This document shows positions 33,402-45,302 of a DNA stretch of 64,000 nucleotides, piece after piece. A program made the translations under genes and the position numbers. Numbering within the stretch: position 1 is the stretch's first letter; each line of letters opens with the position of its first letter. The DNA comes from Antilocapra americana (taxonomy: Eukaryota; Chordata; Mammalia; Artiodactyla; Antilocapridae). The notes below the pieces were generated by a model, which searched no databases, was not told the DNA's origin, and saw nothing but the letters and a program-made list of their open reading frames with translations. The stretch is taken from NCBI GenBank assembly GCA_007570785.1, contig ML662442.1, forward strand, positions 64,253,213 through 64,317,212, given 5' to 3'.

Positions 33402-33850
33402 GGCAGAGTTTCTTAACCTCATCAAGGTGGCCATTTGGGGCTGAACAATTCTTCCTGGGGAGAGCTGGTGTGTACATGGTAGAATGTGTAAATAGCATCT
33501 CTGGCCTTAACTCAGGCTTCCCAGGTGGCACTAGGAAAGATCCTGCCTGCCAATGCAGGAGACATAAGAGACGTGGGTTGGGAAGATCCTCTGGAGGAGA
33601 GCATGACAACCCACTCCAGTATTCTTGCCTGGAGAATCTCATGGACAGAGGAGCCTGGCAGGCTATGGTCCATAGGGTCACACAGAGTCAGATGCAACTG
33701 AAGCAGCTTAGTACACATGCACAGCCTTTACTCATAGATGCCAGTAGCAACAATCAAAATGTCTCCAGACATTGCTAAATGTCCCATGGCATAGAAGAGA
33801 GTAGGTGCTTGGAGAAGGGTACAAAGTCATTGGATTGAGAATCACTGAAG
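33402..33850 (-). mobile_element. MER20-like hAT-Charlie element, split by a Bov-tA
   Basis: The left part (33402-33514) reads AGAGTTTCTTAACCTCATCA and GCTGAACAATTCTTCCTGG. The right part (33735-33850) reads TAGATGCCAGTAGCAACAAT, AAATGTCTCCAGACATTGCT and TTGAGAATCACTGA. Together they follow the reversed MER20 order. The break is filled by the SINE at 33515-33723. Confidence 0.82.
33515..33723 (+). mobile_element. Bov-tA SINE inside MER20, with target-site duplication
   Basis: GGCTTCCCAGGTGGCACTAG head to GAAGCAGCTTAGTACACATG. It is flanked by GCCTTAACTCA (33504-33514) and GCCTTTACTCA (33724-33734), an 11-base duplication with one mismatch. Confidence 0.95.
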
Positions 33851-34269
33851 CACAGTGACACCTGGGTGTTCTTGGTCACATATAGTTCATTGACCATCAT
33901 CTTTTCTGGGACGCACCACCCATCTGTGACCCAGCCTCAGCTTTAGTAGAGCTTCAGCCAGTAATTCAAGAGAGCTTGGCTAGCGGGTGGTTGTGGGTGT
34001 AGATGCCTGTGATGGGGGTGCAGTGTGGGGAAGAGGGTAGAGTCTCAGCTTCTAGCAAAGTCCATGTTTGCTTCTTATCTGCAGAATTCAGTTAATTATG
34101 GTAGAATTACCATGATAATCCAGGGATTTTCTTCCCCTTGTTACCTCAGTTAACCCTTAAAAAAACTACATTTCTTCATTCCAATGTGCAGTGCAAAGAC
34201 TCATTTTAAACATGCGCCACGACATCAACAAGATGGGGAAGTACTGTGACAGCTGTTTAGAAGGGTGTC

Positions 34270-34420
34270 TTTCACACTCGGAGCTCAATGCCAAGTATGT
34301 TGAAAATGCAGTTTCCTGGCTCTCATCTTAAACCTACTACAGTAAGATCTCCTGTTAGGAGACCTGGGAATCTGCATTTTTTAAAAACTTGCTGATCCAG
34401 AATTTCCTATAGTATGAAAA
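34270..34420. mobile_element. MER5-like fragment
   Basis: AAAATGCAGTTTCCTGGCTC, CTACTACAGTAAGATCTCC, TGGGAATCTGCATTTTTTAA and CTTGCTGATCC follow the MER5 order. Confidence 0.6.
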
Positions 34421-35424
34421 AGACGTTTCTATTTTCCTTCACAGTCCAGTGACCAAAACCAAAACCACAGGAGAGTAATGAACAAAGAGAGGTCCCCCCA
34501 AGGTTTTCTCAACCTCTAGTTTCTAAGGAAGCACTTGCTCCAGGGAGGAAGGAAAATCATTTCCTCTTCCTTCCTCAGTCCACTGGATGGAAGGCTTCAT
34601 CACTTCCCAATAAAAATCTCAAGAGATGGAGGCTCTCACCCAGAAATGGCTTGTTGGTTATTTGATTCAATTTCCCTCCCCAAATCAATACCCTGGGCTG
34701 TACACATTTGTAACCTTTATTTCCCCTTGAAAATTAATGTGCTTGACTCAACTAGTTAAAAAATGAGAACTGAAACAAACAGCTGGATTCATTTAAGACG
34801 TTTCCTTTTTATTTCTATTTGAAAGTAACCTTTCAGCAGATTGCCTTTGTGGCAGTTGAAGGCCAACATAAGTTTAAACAGCAGGTTGCTTGCCTTTAAG
34901 AAACTAAGACTTCCTGGTGCCTGGGCCAACAAAGCCTGGCTGTGAGTTGGCAGGCAGCTGCAAGCATGGGACTCCATCAGTTTCCCTCACAAAAGGGGGG
35001 ATGCTTGCTGTTGGGGAAGATGTGACCAATTCAAATCCAACCTGGTGGGGGGGCACTCTGAGGATGGGCTCATAAGTTGTCAATTGATTCTATACCCTGT
35101 TATTCACCATGGCCCCCTGCCCAGTCCCTGGCCATTTCTCTCCATTGCATACCTCCTACTTGGGCAATAGCAGATTGCTAATTTTTCCAAAGGGGAAAAA
35201 AGTAATAGCACACTGTGAAAATCTCTGTTGACTGTTCAAAAGCCATGTTTGATTTCTCAAGCCTCAGCTTTTGTTCAGGTTTATCATTTTCTCAGTGGGG
35301 ACAAGGCTGCTTAGATTACCGAAGGATTTTTGTCCTGAATCCAATGCAGGTTTGCTTGGGATTGTATCTAGGGACACCAGCCAACAAGATGAGAAAGTCT
35401 GAATGGGCATAGTGATCTTGTCAT

Positions 35425-35570
35425 TTGTTAATTCATTCAATGAATCTGTAGCTTGAATAGTGATTATGTGACACACTCTGTGCTGGAGACACAATGGAGA
35501 CCAGACTGGGTTTCTGCCTTCATTGTGCTCATTGATATTATTTAATCATCCAAATAGGTGTATCAGCACA
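35425..35570. mobile_element. L2-like fragment
   Basis: TTAATTCATTCAATGAATCT, ACTCTGTGCTGGAGACACAA and TTCTGCCTTCATTGTGCTCA resemble the common L2 3' phrase (ATTCATTCAACAAATATT ... GTGCTGGGGATACA). Diverged. Confidence 0.5.
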
Positions 35571-35965
35571 GGTGTGCATGGGAATGTGGGAGACCTCTTC
35601 AGGGAACTGGCCAGACACAGGGGCCAGACCGTACAAGTTCACATTTAGTTTAGGTCTTTTGCTACAAGCAAAGAGCTTATGGGAATGTGAGACAATCATA
35701 TTTGTTTTAGCTCACTCTGTGCTCATGAACAGAAACCCAGGTACACTTTAGGACTTGCTATCTGACTATGTTTGACGCAGAAGGTATAATTGTTAGTACT
35801 ACAATTATTTACCTGTTTGACTTGGAGAAATTAGAATAATAATGTCCTTTAAAAAATAAAAAATACTGACAGTCAATGTATTAAATCATCTTGTCACCTT
35901 CAGCAGATGAAATGAACTAAAGGTATGAATTCAGATATAGAAATTACTTTTATCTTGGTTTATGT

Positions 35966-36098
35966 GGGCTTCCCTGGTGGCTCAGTTGGTATAGAATCTG
36001 ACTGCAATGTGGGAGACCTGGGTTGGGAAGATCCCTTGGAGAAGGAAACAGCCACCCATTCCAGTATTCTGGTCTGGAGAATCCCATGGATTGTAGAG
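35966..36098 (+). mobile_element. Bov-tA SINE, 3'-truncated
   Basis: GGGCTTCCCTGGTGGCTCAG head to GGAGAATCCCATGGATTG; the Bov-A 3' half is absent. Confidence 0.92.
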
Positions 36099-36569
36099 TT
36101 TCACTTTCATTTTCATACTCTACGTGCAGTACTTATTAAATACAGATGTTGTTGCTGTTCAGTGACTCAATCGTGTCTGACTCTTTTTGACCCCGTGGAC
36201 TACAGCACAACCAGGCTTCCCTGGGCTTCATTATCTGCTGGAATTTGCTCAAACTCATGTCCACTGAGTCAGTGATGCCATCCAACTGTCTCATCCTCTA
36301 TTGCCCCCTTCTCTTTCTGCCTTCAGTATTTCCCAATATCAGGATCTTTTCCAATAATTCAGCTATTCATATCAAGTGGTCAAAGTATTAGAGTTTCAGC
36401 TTCAGCATCAGTTCTTCAAATGAATATTCAGGGTTGATTTCCTTTAGGACTGACTGGTTTGATCTCTTTGCATTCAAGGGACTCTCCAGAGTCTTCTCCA
36501 ACACCACAGTTCAAAAGCATCAATTCTTCAGCACTCAGCCTTCTTTATAGTCCAACTCTCATATCCATA

Positions 36570-36807
36570 TATCAGTTCAATTCAGTTCAATTCAGTCACT
36601 CAGTCATGCCCGACTCTTTGCGACCTCGTGGACTGCAGCACACCAAGCCTCCCTGCCCATCACCAACTCCTGGAGTTGACTCAAACCCATGTTCGTTGAG
36701 TCAGCGATACTATCCAACCATCTCATTCTCTATCGTCCCCTTCTCCTCCTGTCTTCAATCTTTCCCAGTATCAGGGTCTTTTCAAATGAGTCAGTTCCAT
36801 ACATGTA
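36570..36807 (-). mobile_element. BovB 3'-end insertion nested in the outer BovB
   Basis: The reversed 3' terminus (CAGTTCAATTCAGTTCAATT) plus ~200 bases, ending at AAATGAGTCAGTTCC. It is flanked by TCATATCCATA at 36559-36569 and 36808-36818, an 11-base duplication of outer-BovB sequence. After the second copy the outer element resumes at CATGACTACTGG. Confidence 0.92.
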
Positions 36808-37181
36808 TCATATCCATACATGACTACTGGAAAAACCATAGCTTTGATTAATGGACCATTGTCAGCAAAGTGAAGTCTCTGCTGTTTAATATGCTGTTTA
36901 AGTTCAGCATAGCTTTTCTTCCAAGGAGCATATATCTTTTAATTTCATGGATTCAGTCACTGTCCACAGTGATTTTGGAGACCAAGAAAATAAAGTCTGT
37001 CACTGTTTGCATTTTTTCCCTCTCTATTTGCCCTGAAGTGATGGAACCAGATGTCATGATCTTAGCTTTTTTGAATATTGAGTTTTAAGTCAGTTTTCTC
37101 ACTCTCATCTTTCACTTTCATCAAGAGGCTCTTTAGTTTCCCTTTACTTTCTGCCATTAGGGTGGTGTCATCTGCATATCT

Positions 37182-38924
37182 TAGTCACGTGGACCACAAC
37201 CTTGTCTAACTCAATGAAACTAAGCCATGCTGTGTAGGACTGTCCCAGATGGTCAGGACATGGTGGGGAGTTCAGACAAAATGTGGTCCACCAGAGAAGG
37301 GAATGGCAAACCACTTCAGTATTCTTGCCTTGAGAACCTCATGAACAGTATGAAAAGATTTTCATTACCCAAAAAAATCACAATGGTGTGATCACTCACT
37401 AGAGTTAGGCATCCTGGAATGCAAAGTCAAGGGGGCCTTAAGAAGCATCACTATGAGCAAAGCTAGGGGAGGTGACAGAATTCCAGTTGAGCTATTTCAA
37501 ATCCTAAAAGATGATGCTGTGAAAGTGTGGCATTCAGTATGCCAGCAAATTTGGAAAACTCAGCAGTGGCCACAGGACTGGAAAAGGTCAGTCTTCATTC
37601 CAATCCCAAAGAAAGGCAATGCCAAAGAATGTTCAAACTACAGCACAATTGCACTCATCTCACATGCTAGTAAAGTAATGCTCAAAATTCTCTAAGCCAG
37701 GCTTCAACAATATGTGAACCATGAACTTCCAAATGTTCAAGCTGGTTTTAGAAAAAGCAGAGGAACCAGAGATCAAATTGCCCACATTTGCTGGATCATC
37801 AAAAAAGTAAGAGAGTTCCAGGAAAACATCTATTTTTGCTTTATTGACTATGCCAAAGCCTTTAGCTGTGTGGATCATAATAAACTGTGGAAAATTCTTC
37901 AAGAGTTGGGAATACCAGACCACCTGACCTGTCTTTTAAGAAACCTGTATGCAGGTCAGGAAGCAACAGTTAGAACTGGACGTGGAACAACAGACTGGTT
38001 GCAAATAGGAAAAGGAGTACGTCAAGGCTGTATATTGTCAGCCTGCTTATTTAACTTATATGCAGAGTACATTATGTGACATGCTGGACTGGATGAAGCA
38101 CAAGCTGCAATCAAGATTGCTGGGAGAAATATCAATAACCTCAGATATGCAGATGACACCACCCTTATGGCAGAAAGTGAAGAAGAACTAAAGGGCCTCT
38201 TGATGAAGGTGAAAGAGGAGAGTGAAAAAGTTGGCTTAAACCTCAACATTCAGAAAACTAAGATTATGGCATCTGGTCCCATCACTTCATGGCAAATAAA
38301 TGGGCAAACAGTGGTAACAGTGGCAAACTTTTTTGAGGGGGCTCCAAAATCACTGCAGATGGTGACTGCAGCCATGAAATTAAAAGATGCTTACTCTTTG
38401 GAAGGGAAGTTATGACCAACCTAGACACATATTAAAAAGCAGAGACATTACTTTGCCAACAAGGCTAGTCTAGTCAAGGCTATGGTTTTTCCAGTAGTCA
38501 TGTATGGATGTGAGAGTTGGACTATAAAGAAAGCTGAGCGCAGAAGAATTGATGCTTTGAACTGTGGTGTTGAAGAAGACTCTTGAGAGTACCTTTTCCT
38601 GTCGAAAGAGATCCAATCATTTCATCCTAAAGGAGATCAGTTCTGAGTGTTCATTAGAAGGACTGATGTTGAAGCTGAAACTCCAATACTTTGGCTACCT
38701 GATGTGAAGAGCTCACTCATTTGAAAAAGACTGTGATGCTGGGAAAGTTTGAAGGTAAGAGGAGAAGAGTATGACAGAGGATGAGATGGTTGGATGGTAT
38801 CATCAACTCAATGGGCATGAGTTTGAGTAAACTCTGGGAGTTTGTGATGGACAGGGAGGCCTGTTGTGCTGTAGTAAATGGGGTTGAAAAGAGTCAGACA
38901 TGACTGAGCAACTGAACTGAACTG
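37182..38924 (+). mobile_element. BovB LINE nested in opposite orientation, internally deleted
   Basis: Plus orientation from TAGTCACGTGGACC to the 3' repeat (ACTGAACTGAACTG). It is flanked by ATCTGCATATCT at 37170-37181 and 38925-38936, a 12-base duplication inside the outer BovB. Its first ~170 bases match the BovB 5' region (GAATGGCAAACCACTTCAGT). At about 37353-37358 it jumps to the start of the RT region (GATTTTCATTACCC), so the endonuclease coding part is missing. The RT frame is open apart from two stops. Confidence 0.93.
37391..38330 (+). pseudogene. BovB ORF2 RT domain, two nonsense codons
   Basis: One reading frame carries ELFQILKDDAVKVW and KRSVFIPIPKKGNAKECSNY (37453-37692), a TAA at 37693-37695, then VQAGFRKSRGTRDQI, FCFIDYAKAFSCVDHNKLWK (motif A region) and GKGVRQGCILSACLFNLYAE (motif B). 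A TGA at 38077-38079 follows, then the catalytic YADD at 38146-38157 and [15 protein letters not shown]. All lie in the same frame, so only the two stops break the palm. A frameshift near 38330 scrambles the C-terminal part. Confidence 0.9.
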
Positions 38925-39264
38925 ATCTGCATATCTGAGGTTATCAATATTTCTCTTTGCAATCTTGGTTCTAGCTTGTGCTTCATCCAGTCTGGCATTT
39001 TGCATGATGTACTCTGCATACAAATTTAATAAGCAAGCTGACAATATACAGTCTTGACATACTCCTTTCCCGATTTTGAACTAGTCCCTATCTGGCTCTA
39101 ACTGTTGCTTCTTGACCTGCATATGGGTTTCTCAGGAGGCAGGTAGGGTGGTCTGGTATTCCTATCTCTTTAAGAACTTTCCACAATTTATTGTGATCCA
39201 TACGGTAAAAGGCTTTAACCATAGTCAATTAAATACAGATATCTAATAATACTATCCCACAAAT

Positions 39265-39700
39265 TGTCAAGATTTGAATATTGTCTCCCGAAACCCATGT
39301 CCACCCAGAGTCTCAGAATGTGACCTTATTGGAAATGACATCTTTGCAGGTAGAATTCATTAATGTCTCCAGATGAAATCACACTGGATTTAGAGTTAGC
39401 CTATCCAAAGACCTGTGTATTTTAAGAGAAAGGTGAAAGAGATTTGGACACGGAGAGACACAAAAGAAGGCCACATGAAGATAGAGGCAGAATTATGCTG
39501 CCACAAGCCAAGGAAGGCCAAAAAGTACCAGAAGCTAGAGGAGACAAGGAAAGATTCTCCCCAAGAGCCTTTGTAGGGAGTCTTGCTGATGCCTCAGTTT
39601 TGGACTTCTGGTTTCCAGAACTGTGACAGCGTAAATTTCTGTTGCCTTAAGCCACCAAGTTAGCGGTGATTTGTTCTGACAGCCGTATGACGCTAATACA
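39265..39700 (+). mobile_element. MLT1-type MaLR LTR
   Basis: TGTCAAGATTTGAATATTGT at the left, the GACATCTTTGCAGGTAGAAT and GGAGAGACACAAAAGAAGGC blocks, and GACTTCTGGTTTCCAGAACT, GTTGCCTTAAGCCACCAAG, CGCTAATACA at the right. The termini fit an LTR 5'-TG...CA-3'. Confidence 0.83.
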
Positions 39701-40769
39701 AGGGTGCAAACAGGTTTCCCACGCCCAAGATTACACTGTAATTATCGAAAGTTTTTAAGCTGCAGCTGAATCATTACGATTAAGCTTTGTTGCACAAATT
39801 TTTTGCGACAGTTTTTCTTCACTCATTTTTAGAAGGAAAAACAAAGATAAATGTCTCATGGTTCTTGCTGCCCACTTTAGCAGCATTTGAGGGACGATTT
39901 TTACACATTTGTAATATACTAAAAAAAGATTAAGGAACCAAACCAAACCAAATTCTCTTAATTTATTTTAAACGTAACAAGATGCTGTAGAATTAGAAAA
40001 ATATTCTTTTGTCTCGGACTTTATTCCCAGGCTGGTGTGGCCTAATTTTCACAGGTTCAAGAATGAATCCAGGTTTTAGAATGCCTGCATGTTATGCAGT
40101 GGGGAAGTCCTCTTCAAGAATAGGAAAGTACAAATGTGAAATTCAGCACAGGACCTTGGAAGAGGCTGTGATAAGTGGCTTCAGTATTTTTAGTATCTTT
40201 GCCTTTGCAGAGATGGGAAAAGAATCAATAATACACATTATAGGTTTCTCAACTTGCTTCAAACCCAGTTGTAGTTTTTTTTTTTTTTTAAAAAGGTCTT
40301 GTCCTGAGGAAGAAAACAAAATAAAGCATAATTGAGCTTAAGAGTCAAGTCTCAAATGATGTTCTCTGCCACAAAGCTTTGTTGTGTTGGGTAGTGAGGA
40401 AAGGCTTATTAACTTCACAGTCAACCTCAGTAGAACTATGCCCCTAACACCTTCCATTGGAAACTGTAGATACACTCTGCTAAGTTGCAGACTGAAAGCG
40501 AGGCTAAAAGAAAACCAGTCATAAAGTGTGAGATGCATTGCTGCTTAATACCTTTTATAGACATAAGGCAAACAGTTCCCGAAAAGACACATTGGCAATG
40601 TGAAAAAGCACTTAAAAAGACGACCCTATGGAATATCATATAGTTTAGATTTCCTCTCTTCTTGGAGAATCCTAAGTTGAAGAAATTTTCCATTAAGCTT
40701 AAACTGAAAGCTAACGGCACAAGAATTCAGATTTGGTAACGTTCAATGACAGTTCATTTTCTTTCTCAG
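39701..40769. other. Intergenic; nothing recognised
   Basis: Unique-looking, with a T-run at 40276-40289. The ORFs at 40009-40335 and 40338-40720 have no family signature. Confidence 0.5.
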
Positions 40770-40902
40770 AAGAAACAAATCCAGTGGAGACCTTGATCTT
40801 GGATTCCTAGCATCTGGGCTGGGAGAAAATAAATTTCTGTTGTTTAAATCACTCAGTCCAGAGTACTATGTTATGGTAGCCCTGGCAAACTAATACAATC
40901 AA
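40770..40902 (+). mobile_element. MaLR LTR, 3' part only
   Basis: CTTGATCTTGGATTCCTAGC, AATAAATTTCTGTTGTTTAA, ATCACTCAGTCCAGAGTACT, GGTAGCCCTGGCAAACTAAT: the 3' end of a MaLR LTR. Confidence 0.8.
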
Positions 40903-41949
40903 ACAATCAGCTCTCGCCAGAAATGAACAGTAATTCCACACTCCAAAGAAAATAAATATTTTCCTGGAGAATTCAAAAGCAAAATCTGCTCAGAATTAGC
41001 TCTGGCCACACACACTTACATACATTTTAGCAAAATGAACACTTTCTTTTCAGTTTACAACATCTGTTCTTCCAGCTCTTTAACAATTTCCTTGAAGACC
41101 CACGTGTATTACTTTAAATTAAATTTGTCAATAAAAGGAGTGAAGTATGTGTTGGAGCAGGAAGGGAACTCGAAGCACACTGGGGAGACGGATTGAGCCA
41201 GCTGAAGCCTGTTGAGCCTCAGCCTTAGCCAGTGGCCTATCAAAGATCTTAACATGGTGATTCTGGAATCTTCCGTGGGACCCAAAGAGTTATTCAGCTG
41301 ACTCTGAACTCCATTCATCAACATCCTTAATTTTCCCTTTTATTTCATATTACCTTTCATTCCCACTCCCTAGATCAACGTGTGTGTGTGCATGTGTGTA
41401 GGCTCAAATCCTTACTGAAGTTGTGCAAAGGGAGAGGCTGGCTACATCGCTAACGACTACACACCTGCTCCAGGAGTGCATGGAGAGAAACAATGATGAC
41501 ATGCCTTCCTGAAACAGCAGAATTTTCCTGGGTGAAAAGCAAAGTACTTTTCAAAACTATGTTTTTAAAGTCCCCTTTAACTTTCAAACATTATATCTCT
41601 GCATATAATTGTGGGGAAATGCCTTTCGCTTTGCTCCTCTCCTCACCCTATATGCAGAGAGAATGAATTAGGAGCATGACTGGTTAGGAAATCATTCTTG
41701 TTCATGTTGTTGGAAGGGAAGAGGGCTGTGAAGCCCCAAACAGATGAACAGGCCCTCATAATGATCAGCACTGAGGCTTGTGCCCATGCACACATGGCTG
41801 CCCTCCTTGAAATTTTGAGGGAGGTTGTGCTTAGTGAAGGTGGCCGTGGGCTGCAACAGACTGGCCTCACTGCTGTCTGCCCATTCATGGTGCTGCGACA
41901 ATTTGAGTGGAGAAAAAGCAAGTTGTCTAATAGTTTCTTTATAAACATG
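40903..41949. other. Intergenic; nothing recognised except a TG run
   Basis: A short TG-rich run lies at 41382-41402. The mutually overlapping ORFs at 41643-42102 lie partly over a SINE and are not supported as genes. Confidence 0.5.
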
Positions 41950-42060
41950 CAAGTGTGTGTGCTAAGTTGCTTCAGCCATGTCCGACTCTGTGCAACACCA
42001 TGGACTGTAGCCCACCAGGCTTCTCTGTCTATGGGATTCTCCAGGCAAGAATACTGCTTA
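41950..42060 (-). mobile_element. Bov-tA SINE, 5'-truncated
   Basis: Minus orientation, 3' half only: GTGTGCTAAGTTGCTTCAGC to CAGGCAAGAATACTG. Confidence 0.92.
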
Positions 42061-43543
42061 GCTCCAGATAAAAGCCTGAATACTCAACAGGGTATAAAAT
42101 GACTGATTTTCTTTGCAGCCATAGGCACATTTTGCTACAGTTTCCTTAGCTGAACTTGGAGTCTGAGAGTTTATTTGTAAAGATGTCCCCTCCACCCCCG
42201 TGACTCTCATTTACTTATAAATATGCAGAAAGTATGACATGTCTCTGAAGAGCCCTGTGTCCTTTTCTTATGATTAGAGCTGAAAGACAAGCCAAAGGAT
42301 TTTGGATGTAAATTCTTTGCTTTTCATAGACTAAGCGCCTTTCAGTTTGATTTCATTGATCAAAAAGTTAAGCTGTTATTAAACAGTGATTGTTGATAGT
42401 CTAAATAAGGAGGGGGAAGTATCTAGAATCACTAAATGTTTAAGAAATACGAATCATTAAAAAAAAATGTTGACAGAAACAGATACCTTGAATCCTCAAA
42501 GTTACTGGACAGAGAATTGTTGTGAATTCAAACAGGTGTAATCCAACAAAAAGGACCTGTGAGGGTGGATTTCAGCTCTGCAGCAACATCTCCAATAAAA
42601 ACAAACAGGTCACTTGTTTAGTCAACTTGGGTCTGGGACAATGTTGTCAGTTCATACATATACAGCAGGAGGCCTGATTCTTACACTGCAAACACTGACT
42701 TGGGAACCGGGAAAGTGGTCTTCAAAAGTGGGACATGCAGTCAGCCTTGTCCACCAGTAAGAGTGGTGTAGCAACTGGTGAGGGCGTGGAGCACGTGGTC
42801 AGCAGGGACACAGCACGGGCTCTAGGATGCGACACATTCCTGCAGAGCTGGGGCTGGTCCACACCCAAGGGGCTGGTGAAACAGAGAAAGGAAATTCAGG
42901 GTAGAGGGAAGGAGGAGGCTCAAGTTCTTAGGTGTAAAACAAGGACATTGGATCATATTAGCGTTTCCTAAACTATGAGTCATAAAAATCCGATTCTAGA
43001 GGTAAGTTTAAGAAGTCTGGATTTAGTAAGTTAAATAGGATTTTTTACTTCTAGTTTTTGGATTTAGTATATCAATGATACTGTGACTCCCTCCCCCCTC
43101 TCTCAGTGCAGATAAGATTCCAAGGGACAATACTGAACTGATTAGCTCATTGTCTGTGATTCTTGGGATAGGATAAGTCCAGGAAACAGGGGGAAAGAGA
43201 GAAATCCTTGGCTCCTGCTTTCAGATTGCCCTCCATGCAAGAATGGGGGAAGCGGAAGGCTTCTTCAGTGTATTTGCAGAGATGTCAGGGGTTATCAGTT
43301 TATAAAAACAAATGACACCAATCCTTTCTAATTAAGGTGAAACTTGTGTTTAGGTAGAGTGTGAACAGACCTGTGATGTATTGCTTTAGGGGCTGAAAAG
43401 TTAATTCCACTCCCTCAAAAGTCTGTAGCTACTAACAATGAGTCCCTTAATTCCAGTCATGTTCTTTGCATCTTGTTAAAATGCATTATAATGCAATACC
43501 TCAGGAGAGAAACCTGCTATCATAAAAGTATTTGAAGCCAGGA
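42061..43543. other. Intergenic; nothing recognised
   Basis: About 1.5 kb of unique-looking sequence. The 78-codon ORF at 42735-42971 has no recognisable motif. Confidence 0.5.
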
Positions 43544-43661
43544 CTTCCCTGGTGGTCCAGTGGCTAAGACTCCACACTTCCAGTGCAGCAGACCTGGGTT
43601 TGATCCCTAGTCAAGGAACTAGATCCCATATGGTGCAGTCAAATAAATAGATTTTTTAAAA
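43544..43661 (+). mobile_element. CHR-type SINE
   Basis: GACTTCCCTGGTGGTCCAGT head, GACTCCACACTTCCAGTGC, GGTTTGATCCC B-box and AACTAGATCCCATATGG. Confidence 0.9.
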
Positions 43662-45302
43662 AGCATAAGAAGCTGACTCTGTCAGATCCTTTTCTGAGGG
43701 AAGAGCTTGATTAAAAATATAGAAAGAAAGAAAGTTTAAAAAAAAAAAACCTGGAATATTGGCTGGCATAGAGAAAAGGAAGCAGAAAGGGGATTGTAGA
43801 AACGGTGTAAGAGTGTTTCAGATTTTGTTTAATTGCACTGTCTCAGGTTAGCTTCCTCAGAAGCACTGCCTGAAACAGGGATTCTTGTGGAAGAGATTTG
43901 TTGAGGGAATGCTCTCAGAAGAAAGAAAAATTCGGAGAGCAAGAACTGACAGGCGAGGAAGGCTACTTGAAGAAAAGTCCTCCTGCAGACTAGTTTCAGC
44001 CGGGCCCCACCAGATGCTCTGGGCTGCAGTTGTCCCATGGAGTTTTTCTCACAGTGAGGCAGAGCCCAGCATTTGTGTCTCTGTGTCAGACAGCCATTGG
44101 TTGCCCCCAGTTGCATTCTCCCTCTGGGGTGGGGCACAACCTTCCTGACAGGTCACGTCACTCTGCTGAGACAGTTGTGCTTGGGAAGAGGGTGACCATC
44201 ACTACGTCCGAGGCCAACACTCCCAGCTGATGGGATGTGGGTGCTGTGGTCAGCTGATGGGGATTCGGGCGGGACCCTGGCTGCACCCACAACACTCGTG
44301 CTCAGAACTGACTGGGATTGCCTAAGAAAATTCCAAGTAACTGAAATCTCTTGTGACATTCCTCATGTCTCTCCTTCTCTTGGAGTCCTGGGTGTTGAGT
44401 AAAGGTCTACTCTGGTGATGAGAGGTTGACGTTTCCTTGAGGGAACTTAAAGAGCACTCGAATCTTTTCTCTCAGTTCCAGTAATTATTAATTAAGGTTA
44501 AAGGCTTTGTGATATTTTCCCATCTGTCTAGGTTATTTTTCTTTCTTTCAATCAAAAGGACTTTTTAAAAAAGTTCCCTTGGCAGGTCTATATTTTCTTG
44601 AGCAATAGTAAAATTTATATTGCAAAAAAAGGAGGAGGGGGTTATTAATCCTTTCAAAAGAGAAGCTAATTTCATGGCATTTATTTTTTTTCTCACTGAT
44701 CTGCCCACAAAATAAGAAACCAACCAAGCAAACAAACCAAAAAACACAAAGAAAAGGAAAACCTCTGTCTTTCAGCATTTCTTTACTAGAAAGCAATTCT
44801 AGACCAATTTCAAGGAGATTTCAAAATAATCCTGTATAATTCTTAGAGTAAGCAAAGAGTAGTGTACTTCTGATTGTAAAGGTAATTTAATTAATTTGCC
44901 TAATAATGATTACTTAGCTACAAACTCTTTTCAAGCATACGCCTTGGAGAACTGTTAGGGCTTAAGTTTTCTCTTTTAAAAGCCTCCAGTTTGCTGTTTC
45001 TAAATATTTATCAAATGACGGGGGACGTTATACTCAATCCATCCCCTGTTTCTGCTGGTGTTTGATAGTTTATCTGCATGATCTGTGTATTTTGGTTACA
45101 CTTCTAGTTCTAGAAATTCATCAGGGGAAGGTCTGTGAACATTTCTGGAAGATTTTATCAAAAACTATATGCTTTCTGGAAGTCCAAGCACAGAGCCAGG
45201 AATCACAGCAAAGTCTAGGTGAATATGAAGACAAAGAACACTCTCCTTACATGTCTCTGTGAAGAGGGTTAGTCCATCACTCTCATTGGACTATATGATC
45301 CT
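43662..45302. other. Intergenic; possible old repeat at 43830-44340
   Basis: 43830-44340 is richer in GC and contains phrases (GAAACAGGGATTCTTGTGG) seen in widespread mammalian repeats, but I cannot name it. ORFs on both strands there overlap one another. An A-run lies at 43738-43750. Nothing else is recognised. Confidence 0.45.

Larger units (their letters stand above)
33851..35965. other. Intergenic; old repeat fragments only
   Basis: No gene is recognised. A MER5-like piece and an L2-like piece are listed separately. The remainder, including small ORFs at 34535-34759 and 34789-34977, is unassigned. Confidence 0.5.
36148..39227 (-). mobile_element. BovB LINE (outer host of a three-layer nest)
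   Basis: Reversed BovB in three segments: 36148-36569, 36819-37181 and 38937-39227. Joined by order only, they run from the 3' end (GTTCAGTGACTCAATCGTGT) through the RT palm, where the reversed YADD codons lie at the second break, to the KAFDCVDHNKLW region (ending GGCTTTAACCATAGTCAATT). It is flanked by ATTAAATACAGAT at 36135-36147 and again at 39228-39240, an identical 13-base target-site duplication. Small indels and stops show it was already inactive. Confidence 0.93.
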
